64,000 bases of DNA from Sphingomonas cremea (GCF_021502585.1 NZ_JAKFGM010000001.1:310001-374000); one strand, 5' to 3'. Shown: positions 1 through 9,611, counted from the first letter of the stretch. Made by a program: numbers and translations. The notes: generated by a model from the sequence alone, not told the origin.

Positions 1-422
1 CGCACCCGCTGTACGAGTTTGCCATTGAGGGCAAGTTGGCCGCCCGAAACCGCGACGGTGTCGCCTGGCAGGCCAATGACCCGTTTGACCACATCGGCGC
101 CTTCAGGCCCTTCGAAGACGACAATATCGCCGCGCTCGGGTGTGGAGCCGAATACTCGCCCCTTGAATGATGGGAATTCGAACGGAAAGCTCGCGCTGGA
201 GTAGCCGTACGGCCATTTCGACACGAACAGATAGTCGCCGATCATCATCGTCGGCAGCATCGATCCGGACGGTATGCTGAACGGAGCGACGATCAGGCTT
301 CTCAGCAGCCAGGCGAGAATCGCGAGGATCGCCAACGATTTGATGAAACCGCCCGGCGTTTCCTTCGCGGCTTCGGAAGAAGGGTCGGCATAATGGGGGC
401 GACGGGAGAAGGGAAAGACCAT
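1..422 (-). CDS. lepB: Signal peptidase I, C-terminal part missing at window edge
   Basis: Membrane-bound Ser/Lys protease that removes signal peptides from exported proteins. About 140 N-terminal residues are inside the window; the rest lies before position 1. A single transmembrane helix spans roughly residues 26-46, followed by the catalytic box SIPSGSMLPTM with the serine nucleophile at about residue 54, and the segment DVVKRVIGLPGD carrying the general-base lysine at about residue 113. The start ATG (422-420) gives a basic N-terminus, MVFPFSRRP, ahead of the helix. It is divergent from pgi. The family is clear from both catalytic motifs in the right order and spacing. Confidence 0.95.
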   Translation of the reverse strand, partial: MVFPFSRRPHYADPSSEAAKETPGGFIKSLAILAILAWLLRSLIVAPFSIPSGSMLPTMMIGDYLFVSKWPYGYSSASFPFEFPSFKGRVFGSTPERGDIVVFEGPEGADVVKRVIGLPGDTVAVSGGQLALNGKLVQRV

Positions 423-503
423 GGTCGGGCCGCTTTTGAGGCAAGGGCGGCCAAGGTCAAGCGGGGATGGCAAATGGCGGCTGCCCGACTATGAGGTTCC
501 GCA

Positions 504-2015
504 ATGGCGATTCTGGACTGCAAGGCCGCCTGGAAGGCGATCGAAACCTATCGGCCCAAGCGGCTGACGGAGTTGTTCGAAGGTGACGGGGGGCGGGTGA
601 ACCGGTTCAGCCGGGACGTCGCCGCGATTCATTTCGACTGGTCGAAGACTCATTTGGACGATGATCTGCTCGGCTCATTCGCGGGGCTGGCCTACATGGC
701 CGACTATCATGGCGCCCGCGACTGCCTGTTCGCGGGAGACATTGTAAACTTTAGCGAGAATCGCCCTGCTACTCATGTTGCCGAGCGAGGACAGGGCAAG
801 CCGGAGGACAATCGTCTTGCCGCCGAGCGCCATGCGCGGATGCGGAGCCTGGTCGATGCGATTGAGGGCGGGGCGTTTGGCGAGATCGATTCGATCCTGC
901 ACATCGGGATTGGCGGTTCCGCACTGGGACCCGACCTGGTGATCGATGCGCTTGGCCGTGACGCCGACCGGTTCGAGGTTCGGGTGCTCGCCAATATCGA
1001 CGGCGAGGCTTTCGACGAGGCAACCTGGGGGCTTGATCCCGCCTCGACGCTGGTTGTCGCGGTGAGCAAGACATTCACCACTACTGAGACTCTCTCAAAT
1101 CTCGACGCAGCGCTGGAGTGGCTGCGTGAGGCGGGCGTGGCCGATCCCCATGGGCAGGTCATCGCGGTCACGGCCGCGCCGGACAAAGCGGTCGCTTACG
1201 GTATCGACGAAACGAGGGTGCTTCCGTTCGGCGAAGGCGTCGGCGGACGCTATTCGCTGTGGTCTTCAGTCGGTCTGTCGATCGCGCTGGCTCTCGGCTG
1301 GGGCGCGTTCGAGGAGTTGCTCGAGGGTGCTGCGGAAATGGACCGCCACGTGAAGCTGACCGATGGCGCGGCCAATGTCGCGCTGCTCGCCGCCTTCGCC
1401 GACCTATTCTATACGCAAAACCGCCGCTCCCAGAGCCGCGGCGTATTCGCCTATGATGAGCGGCTGCGACTTTTGCCCGATTATCTCCAGCAGCTGGAGA
1501 TGGAATCAAATGGCAAGTCAGTGACGGGTGAGGGAAAGCCGCTCCGCCGGCCATCGGCTCCGGTTACCTGGGGTGGGGTCGGGACGGATGCGCAGCATGC
1601 GGTTTTCCAGTTGCTCCACCAAGGCACCACTGCGATTCCCGTCGAATTCGTCGCGGTGATCGAAAACGAGGACAGTCTCGATCCACGCCATCACCAGCTT
1701 CTGCTGGCCAATTGCTTCGCGCAGGGCGCGGCGTTGATGGCGGGGCGCGAGCAGCAGGATTTGGCACGCGCCTATCCAGGTGACAGGGCTTCGACGACGG
1801 TCCTGCTTCAGCGCCTGGACCCGCGGTCGCTAGGTGCATTGATTGCTTTTTACGAGCATCGAACCTTCGCCAATGCGGTATTGCTGGGGATCAACCCATT
1901 CGACCAGTTCGGAGTCGAGTTGGGGAAAGAAATGGCCCGCGCGCTCGACGACCCGAAAGGGCGAGAGAAGCTCGATCCGTCGACGCGCAACCTCATCGAA
2001 AGGGCGGGGCTTTGA
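504..2015 (+). CDS. pgi: Glucose-6-phosphate isomerase
   Basis: Interconverts glucose 6-phosphate and fructose 6-phosphate in the cytoplasm; in sphingomonads, which usually run the Entner-Doudoroff route, it mainly supports gluconeogenesis and sugar nucleotide supply. The protein has 503 residues. Visible family marks are HIGIGGSALGP near residue 134, the sugar-isomerase segment GGRYSLWSSVGL, and the C-terminal signature GINPFDQFGVELGKEMA. The ATG at 504 has a GAGG about 8 bases upstream. It ends in TTGA, whose TTG starts the next gene, so pgi heads a translationally coupled run of four genes. Confidence 0.97.
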   Translation: MAILDCKAAWKAIETYRPKRLTELFEGDGGRVNRFSRDVAAIHFDWSKTHLDDDLLGSFAGLAYMADYHGARDCLFAGDIVNFSENRPATHVAERGQGKPEDNRLAAERHARMRSLVDAIEGGAFGEIDSILHIGIGGSALGPDLVIDALGRDADRFEVRVLANIDGEAFDEATWGLDPASTLVVAVSKTFTTTETLSNLDAALEWLREAGVADPHGQVIAVTAAPDKAVAYGIDETRVLPFGEGVGGRYSLWSSVGLSIALALGWGAFEELLEGAAEMDRHVKLTDGAANVALLAAFADLFYTQNRRSQSRGVFAYDERLRLLPDYLQQLEMESNGKSVTGEGKPLRRPSAPVTWGGVGTDAQHAVFQLLHQGTTAIPVEFVAVIENEDSLDPRHHQLLLANCFAQGAALMAGREQQDLARAYPGDRASTTVLLQRLDPRSLGALIAFYEHRTFANAVLLGINPFDQFGVELGKEMARALDDPKGREKLDPSTRNLIERAGL

Positions 2016-3352
2016 GCGACTATGATTTATTCGTGATTGGTGCGGGATCGGGCGGTGTGCGCGCCGCGCGGATCGCGGCTGCCCATGGCGCCAAAGTTGC
2101 AGTGGCAGAGGAACATAAGGTCGGCGGGACCTGCGTCATCCGCGGATGCGTGCCCAAAAAGCTGCTGGTTTACGGCGCCCATTTCGCCGAGGATTTGAAC
2201 GATGCGGCCATGTACGGCTGGGACGTGCCCAAATGTGCGTTCAACTGGCCGGTGCTGCGCGACAATGTGCTGGCGGAAGTCGGACGCCTTGAAGGCCTCT
2301 ACACGCAGACTTTAAGCAACCATGAAGTGGAGATTTTCCACGAGCGAGCGACACTGACGGGCCCTAATGAGGTCAAGCTTGCCAGTGGCCGAACGATAAG
2401 TGCGGGCAAGATACTGATCGCCACCGGTGCTCGGCCCTTCATGCCTGACATGGAGGGTATCGAACATGCGATCAGTTCGAACGAGGTGTTTCACCTAGAA
2501 GAGCTTCCCAAGCGAATCGTGATCGCTGGCGGCGGGTATATCGCCAATGAATTCGCCGGTATTTTCCATCAGTTCGGCTGCCACGTAACGCTGGTAAACC
2601 GAAGCGATGTAATCCTGCGCGGCTATGACGAGCAGTTGCGCGATCGGTTGCTTCAGATTTCCATGACCAAAGGCATCGAGTTTCGCTTCAATTCCAGTTT
2701 CACCAAGGTAGAGAAACGCGACAACGGAATGCTTCACCTTTCGATGGACGGTTGCGACGACATGGAGGCCGACCAACTATTGTTCGCCACCGGTCGAGTT
2801 CCCAATGTCGAAGGATTAGGCCTTGAACAGGTTGGTGTGGCGCTTGGCGACAAAGGGCAGATCAAGGTCGACGAGAATAGCCGCACCAACATTCCTTCAA
2901 TTTTCGCAGTCGGCGATGTCACCGACCGCATCCAACTAACCCCGGTTGCGATCCGTGAAGGCCACTCCTTCGCCGATCGGGAGTTTGGCGATGAACCCTG
3001 GACGGTGGATTATGATTGCGTGCCGCATGCGGTTTTCTCCCATCCGCCGATCGCAAGCGTCGGGCTGACCGAGGGCCAGGCCCGCAATAGATTGGGGCAG
3101 GTTCGGACCTTCACAAGCGATTTTCGCGCGATGAAGAACGTCCTTGCCGGTCGCAACGAACGATCGCTCTACAAACTGGTGGTTGACGGCGCGACCGACC
3201 AGGTAGTCGGAATTCACATGATCGGGCCCGACGCGCCCGAAATCCTCCAGGCGGCGGCCGTGGCGGTGAAGGCAGGCCTCAAGAAGGCCGACTTCGATGC
3301 GACCGTCGCCCTTCACCCAACTATGTCAGAAGAATTGGTATTGATGCGCTGA
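2012..3352 (+). CDS. gor: Glutathione-disulfide reductase
   Basis: FAD enzyme that reduces oxidised glutathione with NADPH. The 446-residue protein starts with a dinucleotide fold GAGSGG (about residue 10), has the redox-active disulfide GGTCVIRGCVPKK (Cys41 and Cys46), a second Rossmann motif GGGYIANEFAG, and the C-terminal catalytic HPTMSEE (His435, Glu440) supplied to the partner subunit. The start codon is TTG at 2012, inside the TTGA overlap with pgi, and the reading frame has no better start. Coupling to pgi may link thiol redox to hexose phosphate metabolism. Trypanothione or mercuric reductases are related, but the CVIRGCVPKK form fits glutathione reductase best. Confidence 0.93.
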   Translation: MSDYDLFVIGAGSGGVRAARIAAAHGAKVAVAEEHKVGGTCVIRGCVPKKLLVYGAHFAEDLNDAAMYGWDVPKCAFNWPVLRDNVLAEVGRLEGLYTQTLSNHEVEIFHERATLTGPNEVKLASGRTISAGKILIATGARPFMPDMEGIEHAISSNEVFHLEELPKRIVIAGGGYIANEFAGIFHQFGCHVTLVNRSDVILRGYDEQLRDRLLQISMTKGIEFRFNSSFTKVEKRDNGMLHLSMDGCDDMEADQLLFATGRVPNVEGLGLEQVGVALGDKGQIKVDENSRTNIPSIFAVGDVTDRIQLTPVAIREGHSFADREFGDEPWTVDYDCVPHAVFSHPPIASVGLTEGQARNRLGQVRTFTSDFRAMKNVLAGRNERSLYKLVVDGATDQVVGIHMIGPDAPEILQAAAVAVKAGLKKADFDATVALHPTMSEELVLMR

Positions 3353-4947
3353 TGCATGACATTTTGATCATCGGGGCGGGGCATAACGGCCTGACTTGCG
3401 CCCATTATCTCGCCAGGAAAGGCCTTAAGGTCGCAATCCTCGAATCCGCCGACAAAGTTGGCGGAGCAGCCGTAACCGACGAATTCCACCCGGGATTCAA
3501 GAACAGCGCGGCGAGCTACACGGTATCCCTGCTGCAGCCCAAGGTCATCAAGGACATGGATCTGGAGCGGCATGGGCTGCAGGTAGTTCTGCGGAAGACC
3601 GACAACTTCCTGCCCGGACCCAATGGCAGCTATCTTCTTTCGGGCCGGGGCGGCCTGACCCGCTCCGAAATCGCTCGGCATGTGGCGGCCGACGGCGCAG
3701 CCTATGACCGCTACAATGAAGAACTGGAGACGGTCGTCCCGTTGATCCGCAAATGGATCCTTAAGACGCCGCCGGGCGCCGGCGCTGGAATCCGTGGCCT
3801 GCCCCAACTCGCAAGCCTCGGTCGCGACCTTATCGGCCTTTCGACCGATGAAATTCGCACCGTCCACGAATTTGCGACCAAGAGCGCGGGAGACATCCTC
3901 GACCGGTTCTTCGAGGGGGATCTGACCAAGTCGCTGTTCGCGTTTGACGGCATCGTTGGCAATTTCGCGTCTCCCTACACCCCGGGGACGGCCTATGTTC
4001 TGCTCCATCATCTGTTCGGCGAGGCTGCGGGCGTGCCGGGCGCATGGGGCCATGCCATCGGCGGAATGGGCGCGATCACGCAGGCAATGGCGAAGGCCTG
4101 TCGGGAGGCGGGGGTCGATATCGTCCTCAACGCCCCGGTCAGCGAGATCATCGTCGAAAAAGGCCGCGCTTCAGGGCTGGTGTCGGGCGGCAAGAGCTGG
4201 CGCGCTCCGACGATCGTTGCCGGGGTCAATCCCAAGCTATTGTTCGACCGGCTGGTTCCCAAGGGGGCGGTCAGCCGCCCGGTCGAAGAGCATTTCAATC
4301 ATTGGGGCTGCGAAAGCGCGACATTCCGAATGAATGTGGCGCTCGACAAGCTGCCCAACTTCACCGTCAAGCCGGGGCGAGGCGATCACCTGACCGCCGG
4401 CATCATCATGGCGCCAAGCATGGACTATATGCACCGTGCCCATGCCGAAGCGGCGCTTAATGGCTGGTCGTCGCAGCCGGTGATCGAGATGCTCATCCCG
4501 TCGACGCTTGACCCAGGCCTCGCCCCCAAGGGCAAGCATGTCGCGAGCCTTTTCTGCCAGCATTTCCGCTACAAACTGTCCGGCGGTCGCTCGTGGGATG
4601 ATGAGCGAGAGAAGGCCGCCGATACGATCATCGCCACGGTTGACTCCCACGCCCCGGGTTTCGCCAAGTCCGTTATTGCCCGGCAGATTCACTCGCCGCT
4701 CGACCTGGAGCGGCGCTTCGGCCTGATCGGTGGCGATATCTTCCACGGCAAGATGGGCCTTGATCAACTGTTCAGCGCTCGGCCGATGATCGGCGCTGCG
4801 GATTACCGCATGCCGCTTCCGGGCCTATACCTGTGCGGATCGGGCGCGCATCCGGGCGGCGGGGTCACCGGCGCCCCGGGGCATAATGCCGCCCAGGCGA
4901 TCCTAGCCGACGTAAGGCCGCGGTTCCTCAAGCGGCGGTCGGCGTGA
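3352..4947 (+). CDS. FAD-dependent oxidoreductase, phytoene desaturase-like (COG1233/PYROXD2 type)
   Basis: A 531-residue flavoprotein of the amine oxidase/phytoene desaturase superfamily. It begins with the ADP-binding fold DILIIGAGHNGL followed by the acidic VAILESADKVGGAA, and ends with the second FAD contact GLYLCGSGAHPGGGVTGAPG typical of this family. The middle region is the substrate domain, so the substrate cannot be read off. The ATG at 3352 overlaps the gor stop by one base (TGATG), so it is almost surely cotranslated with gor. It is not a carotenoid gene by context, since no crt genes are near. Members of this subgroup are usually annotated NAD(P)/FAD-dependent oxidoreductase. Confidence 0.85.
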   Translation: MHDILIIGAGHNGLTCAHYLARKGLKVAILESADKVGGAAVTDEFHPGFKNSAASYTVSLLQPKVIKDMDLERHGLQVVLRKTDNFLPGPNGSYLLSGRGGLTRSEIARHVAADGAAYDRYNEELETVVPLIRKWILKTPPGAGAGIRGLPQLASLGRDLIGLSTDEIRTVHEFATKSAGDILDRFFEGDLTKSLFAFDGIVGNFASPYTPGTAYVLLHHLFGEAAGVPGAWGHAIGGMGAITQAMAKACREAGVDIVLNAPVSEIIVEKGRASGLVSGGKSWRAPTIVAGVNPKLLFDRLVPKGAVSRPVEEHFNHWGCESATFRMNVALDKLPNFTVKPGRGDHLTAGIIMAPSMDYMHRAHAEAALNGWSSQPVIEMLIPSTLDPGLAPKGKHVASLFCQHFRYKLSGGRSWDDEREKAADTIIATVDSHAPGFAKSVIARQIHSPLDLERRFGLIGGDIFHGKMGLDQLFSARPMIGAADYRMPLPGLYLCGSGAHPGGGVTGAPGHNAAQAILADVRPRFLKRRSA

Positions 4948-6152
4948 ACCGACCGCTTGCGGGGGTAAGGGTCCTCGACCTGAGCCGAGTTTTGGCTGGG
5001 CCGTGGGCGACACAGTTGCTGGCAGACCTCGGCGCCGACGTGATCAAGGTCGAAAAGCCAGGTGCAGGCGACGACACTCGTCATTGGGGGCCGCCTTGGC
5101 ATGAGCATGGCGACGAAAAGGTCGCCGCCTATTTCTTCGCTGCCAATCGGGGCAAGCGGTCGGTTGCCATCGATTTCGCAACCGAGGAGGGTGCGGCACT
5201 GGTGCGCCGGATGGCAGCCGACGCCGATGTTCTGGTCGAAAACTTCAAGGTTGGCGGCCTCAAGAAGTTTGGTTTGGATGCCGAAAGTCTGCGGGCCGCC
5301 CATCCGCGACTGATTTACGCCTCGATCACTGGCTTCGGGCAGGACGGCCCCTACGCTTCACGCGCCGGGTACGACTATATCATCCAGGGAATGGGTGGGC
5401 TGATGAGCCTGACCGGTGTACCCGATGGGGAGCCGGGCGGCGGACCCATGAAGGTCGGGGTTGCGGTGGCCGACTTGTTCACCGGCATGTACACCGCAAG
5501 TGCAATCCTGGCCGCGCTCTATCGTAGGGAGCAGACCGGCGAAGGCGCCACGGTCGACCTGGCGCTGTTCGATACGCAGTTGGCGATGCTTGCCAATCAG
5601 GCATCGAACGCGCTCGTAAGCGGCAAGGACCCGCGGCGCCTGGGTGCCGGCCATCCCAACATCGTCCCTTACCAGCCGTTCCAGGCCGCGGACCAGCCGA
5701 TCATCATCGCCGTCGGCAATGATCGCCAGTTTGCCAAGCTTGCTGCGATCGTCGGTCATGCCGAATGGGCGTCGGATCCAGCCTATGCGACCAACGCCGC
5801 CCGGGTCGCGGCGCGCGAAACACTTGTCCCGATGATCGCCGAGATCATTGCCTCAAAACCAGCAGCAGAATGGCTGGAACAACTTGAGGAAGCGGGAATT
5901 CCGGCGGGCCCAATCAACACGATCAGCCAGGCGCTTGCCGATCCCCAGGCGGTCCATCGCGGCGCACAGCTTTCGGTTGGTGGTGGCGCACTTGGCGAAG
6001 TGCCGATGGTCGGAAGCCCCATCCGCCTCGACGGAGAGCGCAGCGATGCTCCTCTGCCACCGCCAGCCCTTGGTGAACATCGTGATTTGCTGAGCGAATG
6101 GGTCGACGCCGCGGAGCTGAGGCACCTGCGAGAAGCGGGGATCGTCGGCTAG
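4944..6152 (+). CDS. CaiB/BaiF family (class III) CoA-transferase
   Basis: Transfers CoA between acyl-CoA and a free carboxylic acid in the cytoplasm. The 402-residue length and fold landmarks match class III enzymes: N-terminal GVRVLDLSRVLAGPWATQLLADLGADVIKVE, split here as LDLSRVLAGPWATQLLADLG plus ADVIKVE, then GDDTRHWGPP, SVAIDF, and the GVAVADLFTGMY region where the family has its catalytic aspartate. The start is GTG at 4944 in a GTGA overlap with the upstream flavoprotein. It is the last gene of the pgi-gor-FAD-CoA-transferase run and converges with the next gene by four bases. The acid substrate is unknown. Confidence 0.9.
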   Translation: MNRPLAGVRVLDLSRVLAGPWATQLLADLGADVIKVEKPGAGDDTRHWGPPWHEHGDEKVAAYFFAANRGKRSVAIDFATEEGAALVRRMAADADVLVENFKVGGLKKFGLDAESLRAAHPRLIYASITGFGQDGPYASRAGYDYIIQGMGGLMSLTGVPDGEPGGGPMKVGVAVADLFTGMYTASAILAALYRREQTGEGATVDLALFDTQLAMLANQASNALVSGKDPRRLGAGHPNIVPYQPFQAADQPIIIAVGNDRQFAKLAAIVGHAEWASDPAYATNAARVAARETLVPMIAEIIASKPAAEWLEQLEEAGIPAGPINTISQALADPQAVHRGAQLSVGGGALGEVPMVGSPIRLDGERSDAPLPPPALGEHRDLLSEWVDAAELRHLREAGIVG

Positions 6153-6871
6153 TCGAGCGTCTTTTCCTGATAGCGCGACTGGATGAAGCGGCCCTGCGTT
6201 TCGAACGCGGCCATGTCTGCTCGGGCAAGCTTTTCCGAAATTTCCGTCAGTGCCTGTCGGCCGGCGACGAGCGCCTCTACCAGCCGCTCGTCCACGCTGA
6301 CGCCTTCCCCATCGCGCTGCTCCCGATACGCGGATGGTACATGGAGATAGCGGTCGATCAGGTTGGGCAAATGCACCGACATCAGGCGCCGCGCATCCTG
6401 GGCATTGGGATCAAGGTCGGCAATTCGTTCGAGAGTCTGGCGGAGTGGTGGCAACTGGGCCGACAGAAGGTCGATTTCGGCTTGAGCTGGGGCGGGTAGG
6501 GCTCGGCGGGTGCGAAACAGGTAGGAATCGAAACGCTGCACCATCTCGCCATTATGGAGGTCGGATGTGACGTTGGGAGCGGCAATATCCTTGCCCCCGG
6601 ACACCAGCAACAGAGCGGCGACGCCAATCGCGAGACCCACGGCTGCCAGGAATCCGAACATGCCGATCGGAATGATTAGCCCGATGACGATCGTTGCTAG
6701 GCTGATTGTACCAACTGCGATTCCTACCCGCGCCAGGGTTCGCCCAAGCCCGGCATTCAGCCGTTGCCGCTCGCGCCGCGCGGCATCCCGGACGGCACCA
6801 TCACGTTCATTAAGCGACCGCATGACGCGGTCAGCGCGAGCAATTGCGAGTTCCGTCTTCTCGGAGGTCAT
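6149..6871 (-). CDS. Membrane-anchored helical protein beside TelA (XpaC-like)
   Basis: A 240-residue protein with a basic, charged N-terminus, two hydrophobic helices at roughly residues 48-72 and 74-92, and a soluble, helix-rich C-terminal half with no catalytic motif I recognise. It follows telA with an ATGA overlap, so the two are cotranslated. In many bacteria TelA-family proteins are encoded beside XpaC, a membrane protein with N-terminal helices and a helical tail; the topology here fits that partner, but I did not see sequence identity that proves it. Function is likely in envelope stress together with TelA. It converges with the CoA-transferase. Confidence 0.6.
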   Translation of the reverse strand: MTSEKTELAIARADRVMRSLNERDGAVRDAARRERQRLNAGLGRTLARVGIAVGTISLATIVIGLIIPIGMFGFLAAVGLAIGVAALLLVSGGKDIAAPNVTSDLHNGEMVQRFDSYLFRTRRALPAPAQAEIDLLSAQLPPLRQTLERIADLDPNAQDARRLMSVHLPNLIDRYLHVPSAYREQRDGEGVSVDERLVEALVAGRQALTEISEKLARADMAAFETQGRFIQSRYQEKTLD

Positions 6872-8082
6872 TTCTGCTCGATCGGAGTGAACGGCGAGGC
6901 GGAACTTTCAAGCTTGGCCTGGGCCACGCCCTCGGCCCGGGCGATATAGCCCTTCGATTTCTCCACCTCGTTACCGAGCGTGTCGACCGTTTGTTTCATG
7001 TTCGCCAATGCAGTCAGCTTGAACTGGTCGATCTGGTCCATCGTGTCATAGATGTTCTGGAAGGCGCGCTGCAGCGTCTCCAGCGGAATGGTCGACGAAG
7101 CGGCCTGTTCATGGATCGCGCCTGTCTGCGTGCGAAGCAATTCGCCGGTCGTGTCGATCATCGAAGCGGTCGTGGTGTTGAGCGCGCCGATCTGCTCGAG
7201 CACCAGTTTCTGGTTCGACATCGCCTGCGCGACCGTCACCGCCGTCCGGAGCGCCGAGACGGTGGTCGTTGAGGCACGGTCCACGCCTTTCACCAGTTCG
7301 ACATTGTTCTTCTTGACGAGGTCGAGCGCCAGATATCCCTGCACCGTGACCGCCATCTGGGTCAGCAGGTCGGTGGTGCGCTGCCGCGTATAGAATAAGG
7401 CCGTCTCGCGGATCGCCTTGGCTTTGGCCGGCTCGGTCGCGTCGAGATCGTTGGCCTTGTCTTCGAGCTGCTTGTCGAGGCTCTTGCTGATGTGGATCAT
7501 CTGTTCGAGCCGATGCATCGTCTTCCAGAGGCCGGCACGCTCCGTATCGATCGCGGCGTTGTCCATCAGCAGCTCGTCCTTGCCGTTGGCGAGGCGAGAC
7601 AGGATGGCCGAGATGTGAGTCTGCGAGCTGCGATATTTGTCGAAATAATTGTTGATCCGCCGGCCGAAGGGAATGATCCCCAGGAACTTGCGCGTCGTAA
7701 GCGATTTGCTGTTTTCCTTCGGGTCCAGATCCTCGACCGTTCGGCGAAGCTCCGTCAGGTCGGCGCCGATGCCGGTGTCGCTGTCGATCGCCTTCACCGG
7801 TCGATCGAGGAAGCGGTTGGACGCACCGGCTGCCTCGGCGATCTCCTTGCGGCCCATCGCGGTCAGCGCGTCGACCTTCTTGCCGAACTCGGGGCTGTTC
7901 GAGTCCAAAGCGGCCAACTCGTCGACGAATTTGGCGACCTTCTGGTCGAGCTCACTGGTCTCCTCGCTTTTCAGCGGAACCAGGCCGGAAGCCTCCTGAA
8001 CAGCGATCGGCTGCAGCGCCTCGGGGGGCTCCAGCTTGATCTTGGTGGCGGTCGCGGTCTCGGTCGACGGGTCGCTGGCCAT
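6868..8082 (-). CDS. telA: TelA-family protein (toxic anion resistance family)
   Basis: A 404-residue, almost entirely helical cytoplasmic protein of the TelA family, named from tellurite resistance plasmids and linked in other bacteria to resistance to envelope-acting agents. Recognisable parts are RKFLGIIPFGRRINNYFDKYRSSQ (quoted in part: KFLGIIPFGRRINNYFDKY), the long coiled-coil region rich in LEQMI and DKQLEDKANDLDA, and the YLALDLVKKNNVELVKGVDRAS segment (VKKNNVELVKGVDRAS) followed by TTTVSALRTAV. The first 60 residues are acidic and low in complexity. It is transcribed before its membrane partner. The biochemical role of the family is not settled, so only the family name is firm. Confidence 0.88.
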   Translation of the reverse strand: MASDPSTETATATKIKLEPPEALQPIAVQEASGLVPLKSEETSELDQKVAKFVDELAALDSNSPEFGKKVDALTAMGRKEIAEAAGASNRFLDRPVKAIDSDTGIGADLTELRRTVEDLDPKENSKSLTTRKFLGIIPFGRRINNYFDKYRSSQTHISAILSRLANGKDELLMDNAAIDTERAGLWKTMHRLEQMIHISKSLDKQLEDKANDLDATEPAKAKAIRETALFYTRQRTTDLLTQMAVTVQGYLALDLVKKNNVELVKGVDRASTTTVSALRTAVTVAQAMSNQKLVLEQIGALNTTTASMIDTTGELLRTQTGAIHEQAASSTIPLETLQRAFQNIYDTMDQIDQFKLTALANMKQTVDTLGNEVEKSKGYIARAEGVAQAKLESSASPFTPIEQK

Positions 8083-8297
8083 GTCTAATCGTCCTTCTTT
8101 CCCTGTAGCGCTGGAGGGTGGACGGCCCGCCCGGCCGGCGCAAGAGGCATTGACTGTATTATAGGGGTAAGACGCGACGCTTCAAGCTCTCAGCCGCAAA
8201 CGTAGTTAGTGTTTCGTCAACCACGCGTCGGAACGCTTCGCTTACCTTGATGAGCGTAAAGCGGCCCAAAGGCGTCAATCCGACGGGGAAGAAGAAG

Positions 8298-9611
8298 ATG
8301 CTCAAAGCATTCAAAAAGCTGTGGAACAACGACCGGGGAAATATGGTGATCCTCGCCGCTGCGGCACTGCCCTTGCTAGTCGGCTCGGCCGGCCTTGCGA
8401 CGGACACGATCCAGTGGGCCTTGTGGAAACGCGAGCTGCAGCGCGCTGCGGACTCTGCTGCTATTGCCGGCGTTTACGACCGCTTTGCGCACGACGGCGC
8501 CTCGACCAATACCGTGGTTGCAGTCAATCACGACCTTTCTCTCAACCAGCATACCGGCATGGCGCTGCAGCCAGGTTATCCGGCCATCAGCTTTCCGGCC
8601 AATAGCGGCAATAATCGAAACCAGGTCAGGGTGCAGCTGGGCGTCCAGAAAGCGCTGTCATTTAGCTCGATGTTCCTGACCGAGGCGCCAGTTATCACCG
8701 CCACCGCACAAGCTGCAGGTGTTTCGACATCCGGCGACTTTTGCGTGCTGAGCTTGCAGAAGAACAGCAAGACGGGGATTCAGGCCACCGGCAACGCATC
8801 CATCACCATGGACTGCGGAATGATGACCAACTCGACCGCAACCAATGCGGCTGCCGGCCAGGGCAGTGCCAGCGTCACCGCGACGACCATTGCGGCTTCG
8901 GGCGGCATCCAGCAGTCGAACAACTGGACGGTCGACAGCTATCAGCCTTATTCGCCGCAGCTGGCAGATCCCTATGCGAGCCTAGATCCATCGGCCGCAG
9001 ACGGTGACTTCGATAAGTGTTCAGCCAATCCGCCGGGTCTCACCGTCAACAACGGCAACGACGGCTACACTGCTACCGGCGGCGCCTGCTACGGGTCGCT
9101 CAGCATCCAGTCGAACCGGACTGCGACGTTAAAAGATGGCACCTACATCATCGACGGCGGCAGCGTGAACATCCAGGGCAAGTTGAACCTGACCAATGCG
9201 ACGCTGATCCTTACCAACAAGAGCAGCTCAGCGAACGCGACGATCGGCACGATCGACATGAATTCCACGGGCCATATCAATGCGACCGCACCTACCACTG
9301 GCAAATGGGCGGGCATGTCGATCTACCAGGATCGCCGCGCAGTAGACAATGCGCCCACGGGCCAGATCAGCTCTAACAGCCCGAACAAGATCAACGGCGA
9401 TTCGACCAACAAGATCACAGGGGTCATTTATTTCCCGAGCCAGCAGATCACCTACAACGGTAACGGAACGGGAACCGCGACCTGCACCCAGTTCGTCGCC
9501 AAGCGAATCTATTGGTCGGGCAACTCGGGCCTCAACAATTTCACGAAGAATTGCCCGGGAAGCGGCATTCAGGCGATCAACGCGCCGCTCAAGGTGAGGC
9601 TGGTCGCATGA
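8298..9611 (+). CDS. TadG-like pilus/surface protein with beta-helix-like tail
   Basis: A 437-residue secreted or membrane-anchored protein. Residues 1-14 are basic (MLKAFKKLWNNDRG), residues 16-36 are hydrophobic, and the segment QRAADSAAIAGVY is typical of TadG/TadE-like proteins. From about residue 170 on, the chain is rich in Asn, Thr, Gly and Ser with short strands (GTYIIDGGSVNIQGKLNLTN), which suggests a right-handed beta-helix. I prefer ATG 8298, with GGGGAAG just upstream, over the earlier TTG/ATG at 8247/8250, because it puts the basic stretch at the N-terminus. It overlaps the next gene by ATGA. No tad ATPase, secretin or prepilin peptidase gene is nearby. Confidence 0.75.
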   Translation: MLKAFKKLWNNDRGNMVILAAAALPLLVGSAGLATDTIQWALWKRELQRAADSAAIAGVYDRFAHDGASTNTVVAVNHDLSLNQHTGMALQPGYPAISFPANSGNNRNQVRVQLGVQKALSFSSMFLTEAPVITATAQAAGVSTSGDFCVLSLQKNSKTGIQATGNASITMDCGMMTNSTATNAAAGQGSASVTATTIAASGGIQQSNNWTVDSYQPYSPQLADPYASLDPSAADGDFDKCSANPPGLTVNNGNDGYTATGGACYGSLSIQSNRTATLKDGTYIIDGGSVNIQGKLNLTNATLILTNKSSSANATIGTIDMNSTGHINATAPTTGKWAGMSIYQDRRAVDNAPTGQISSNSPNKINGDSTNKITGVIYFPSQQITYNGNGTGTATCTQFVAKRIYWSGNSGLNNFTKNCPGSGIQAINAPLKVRLVA

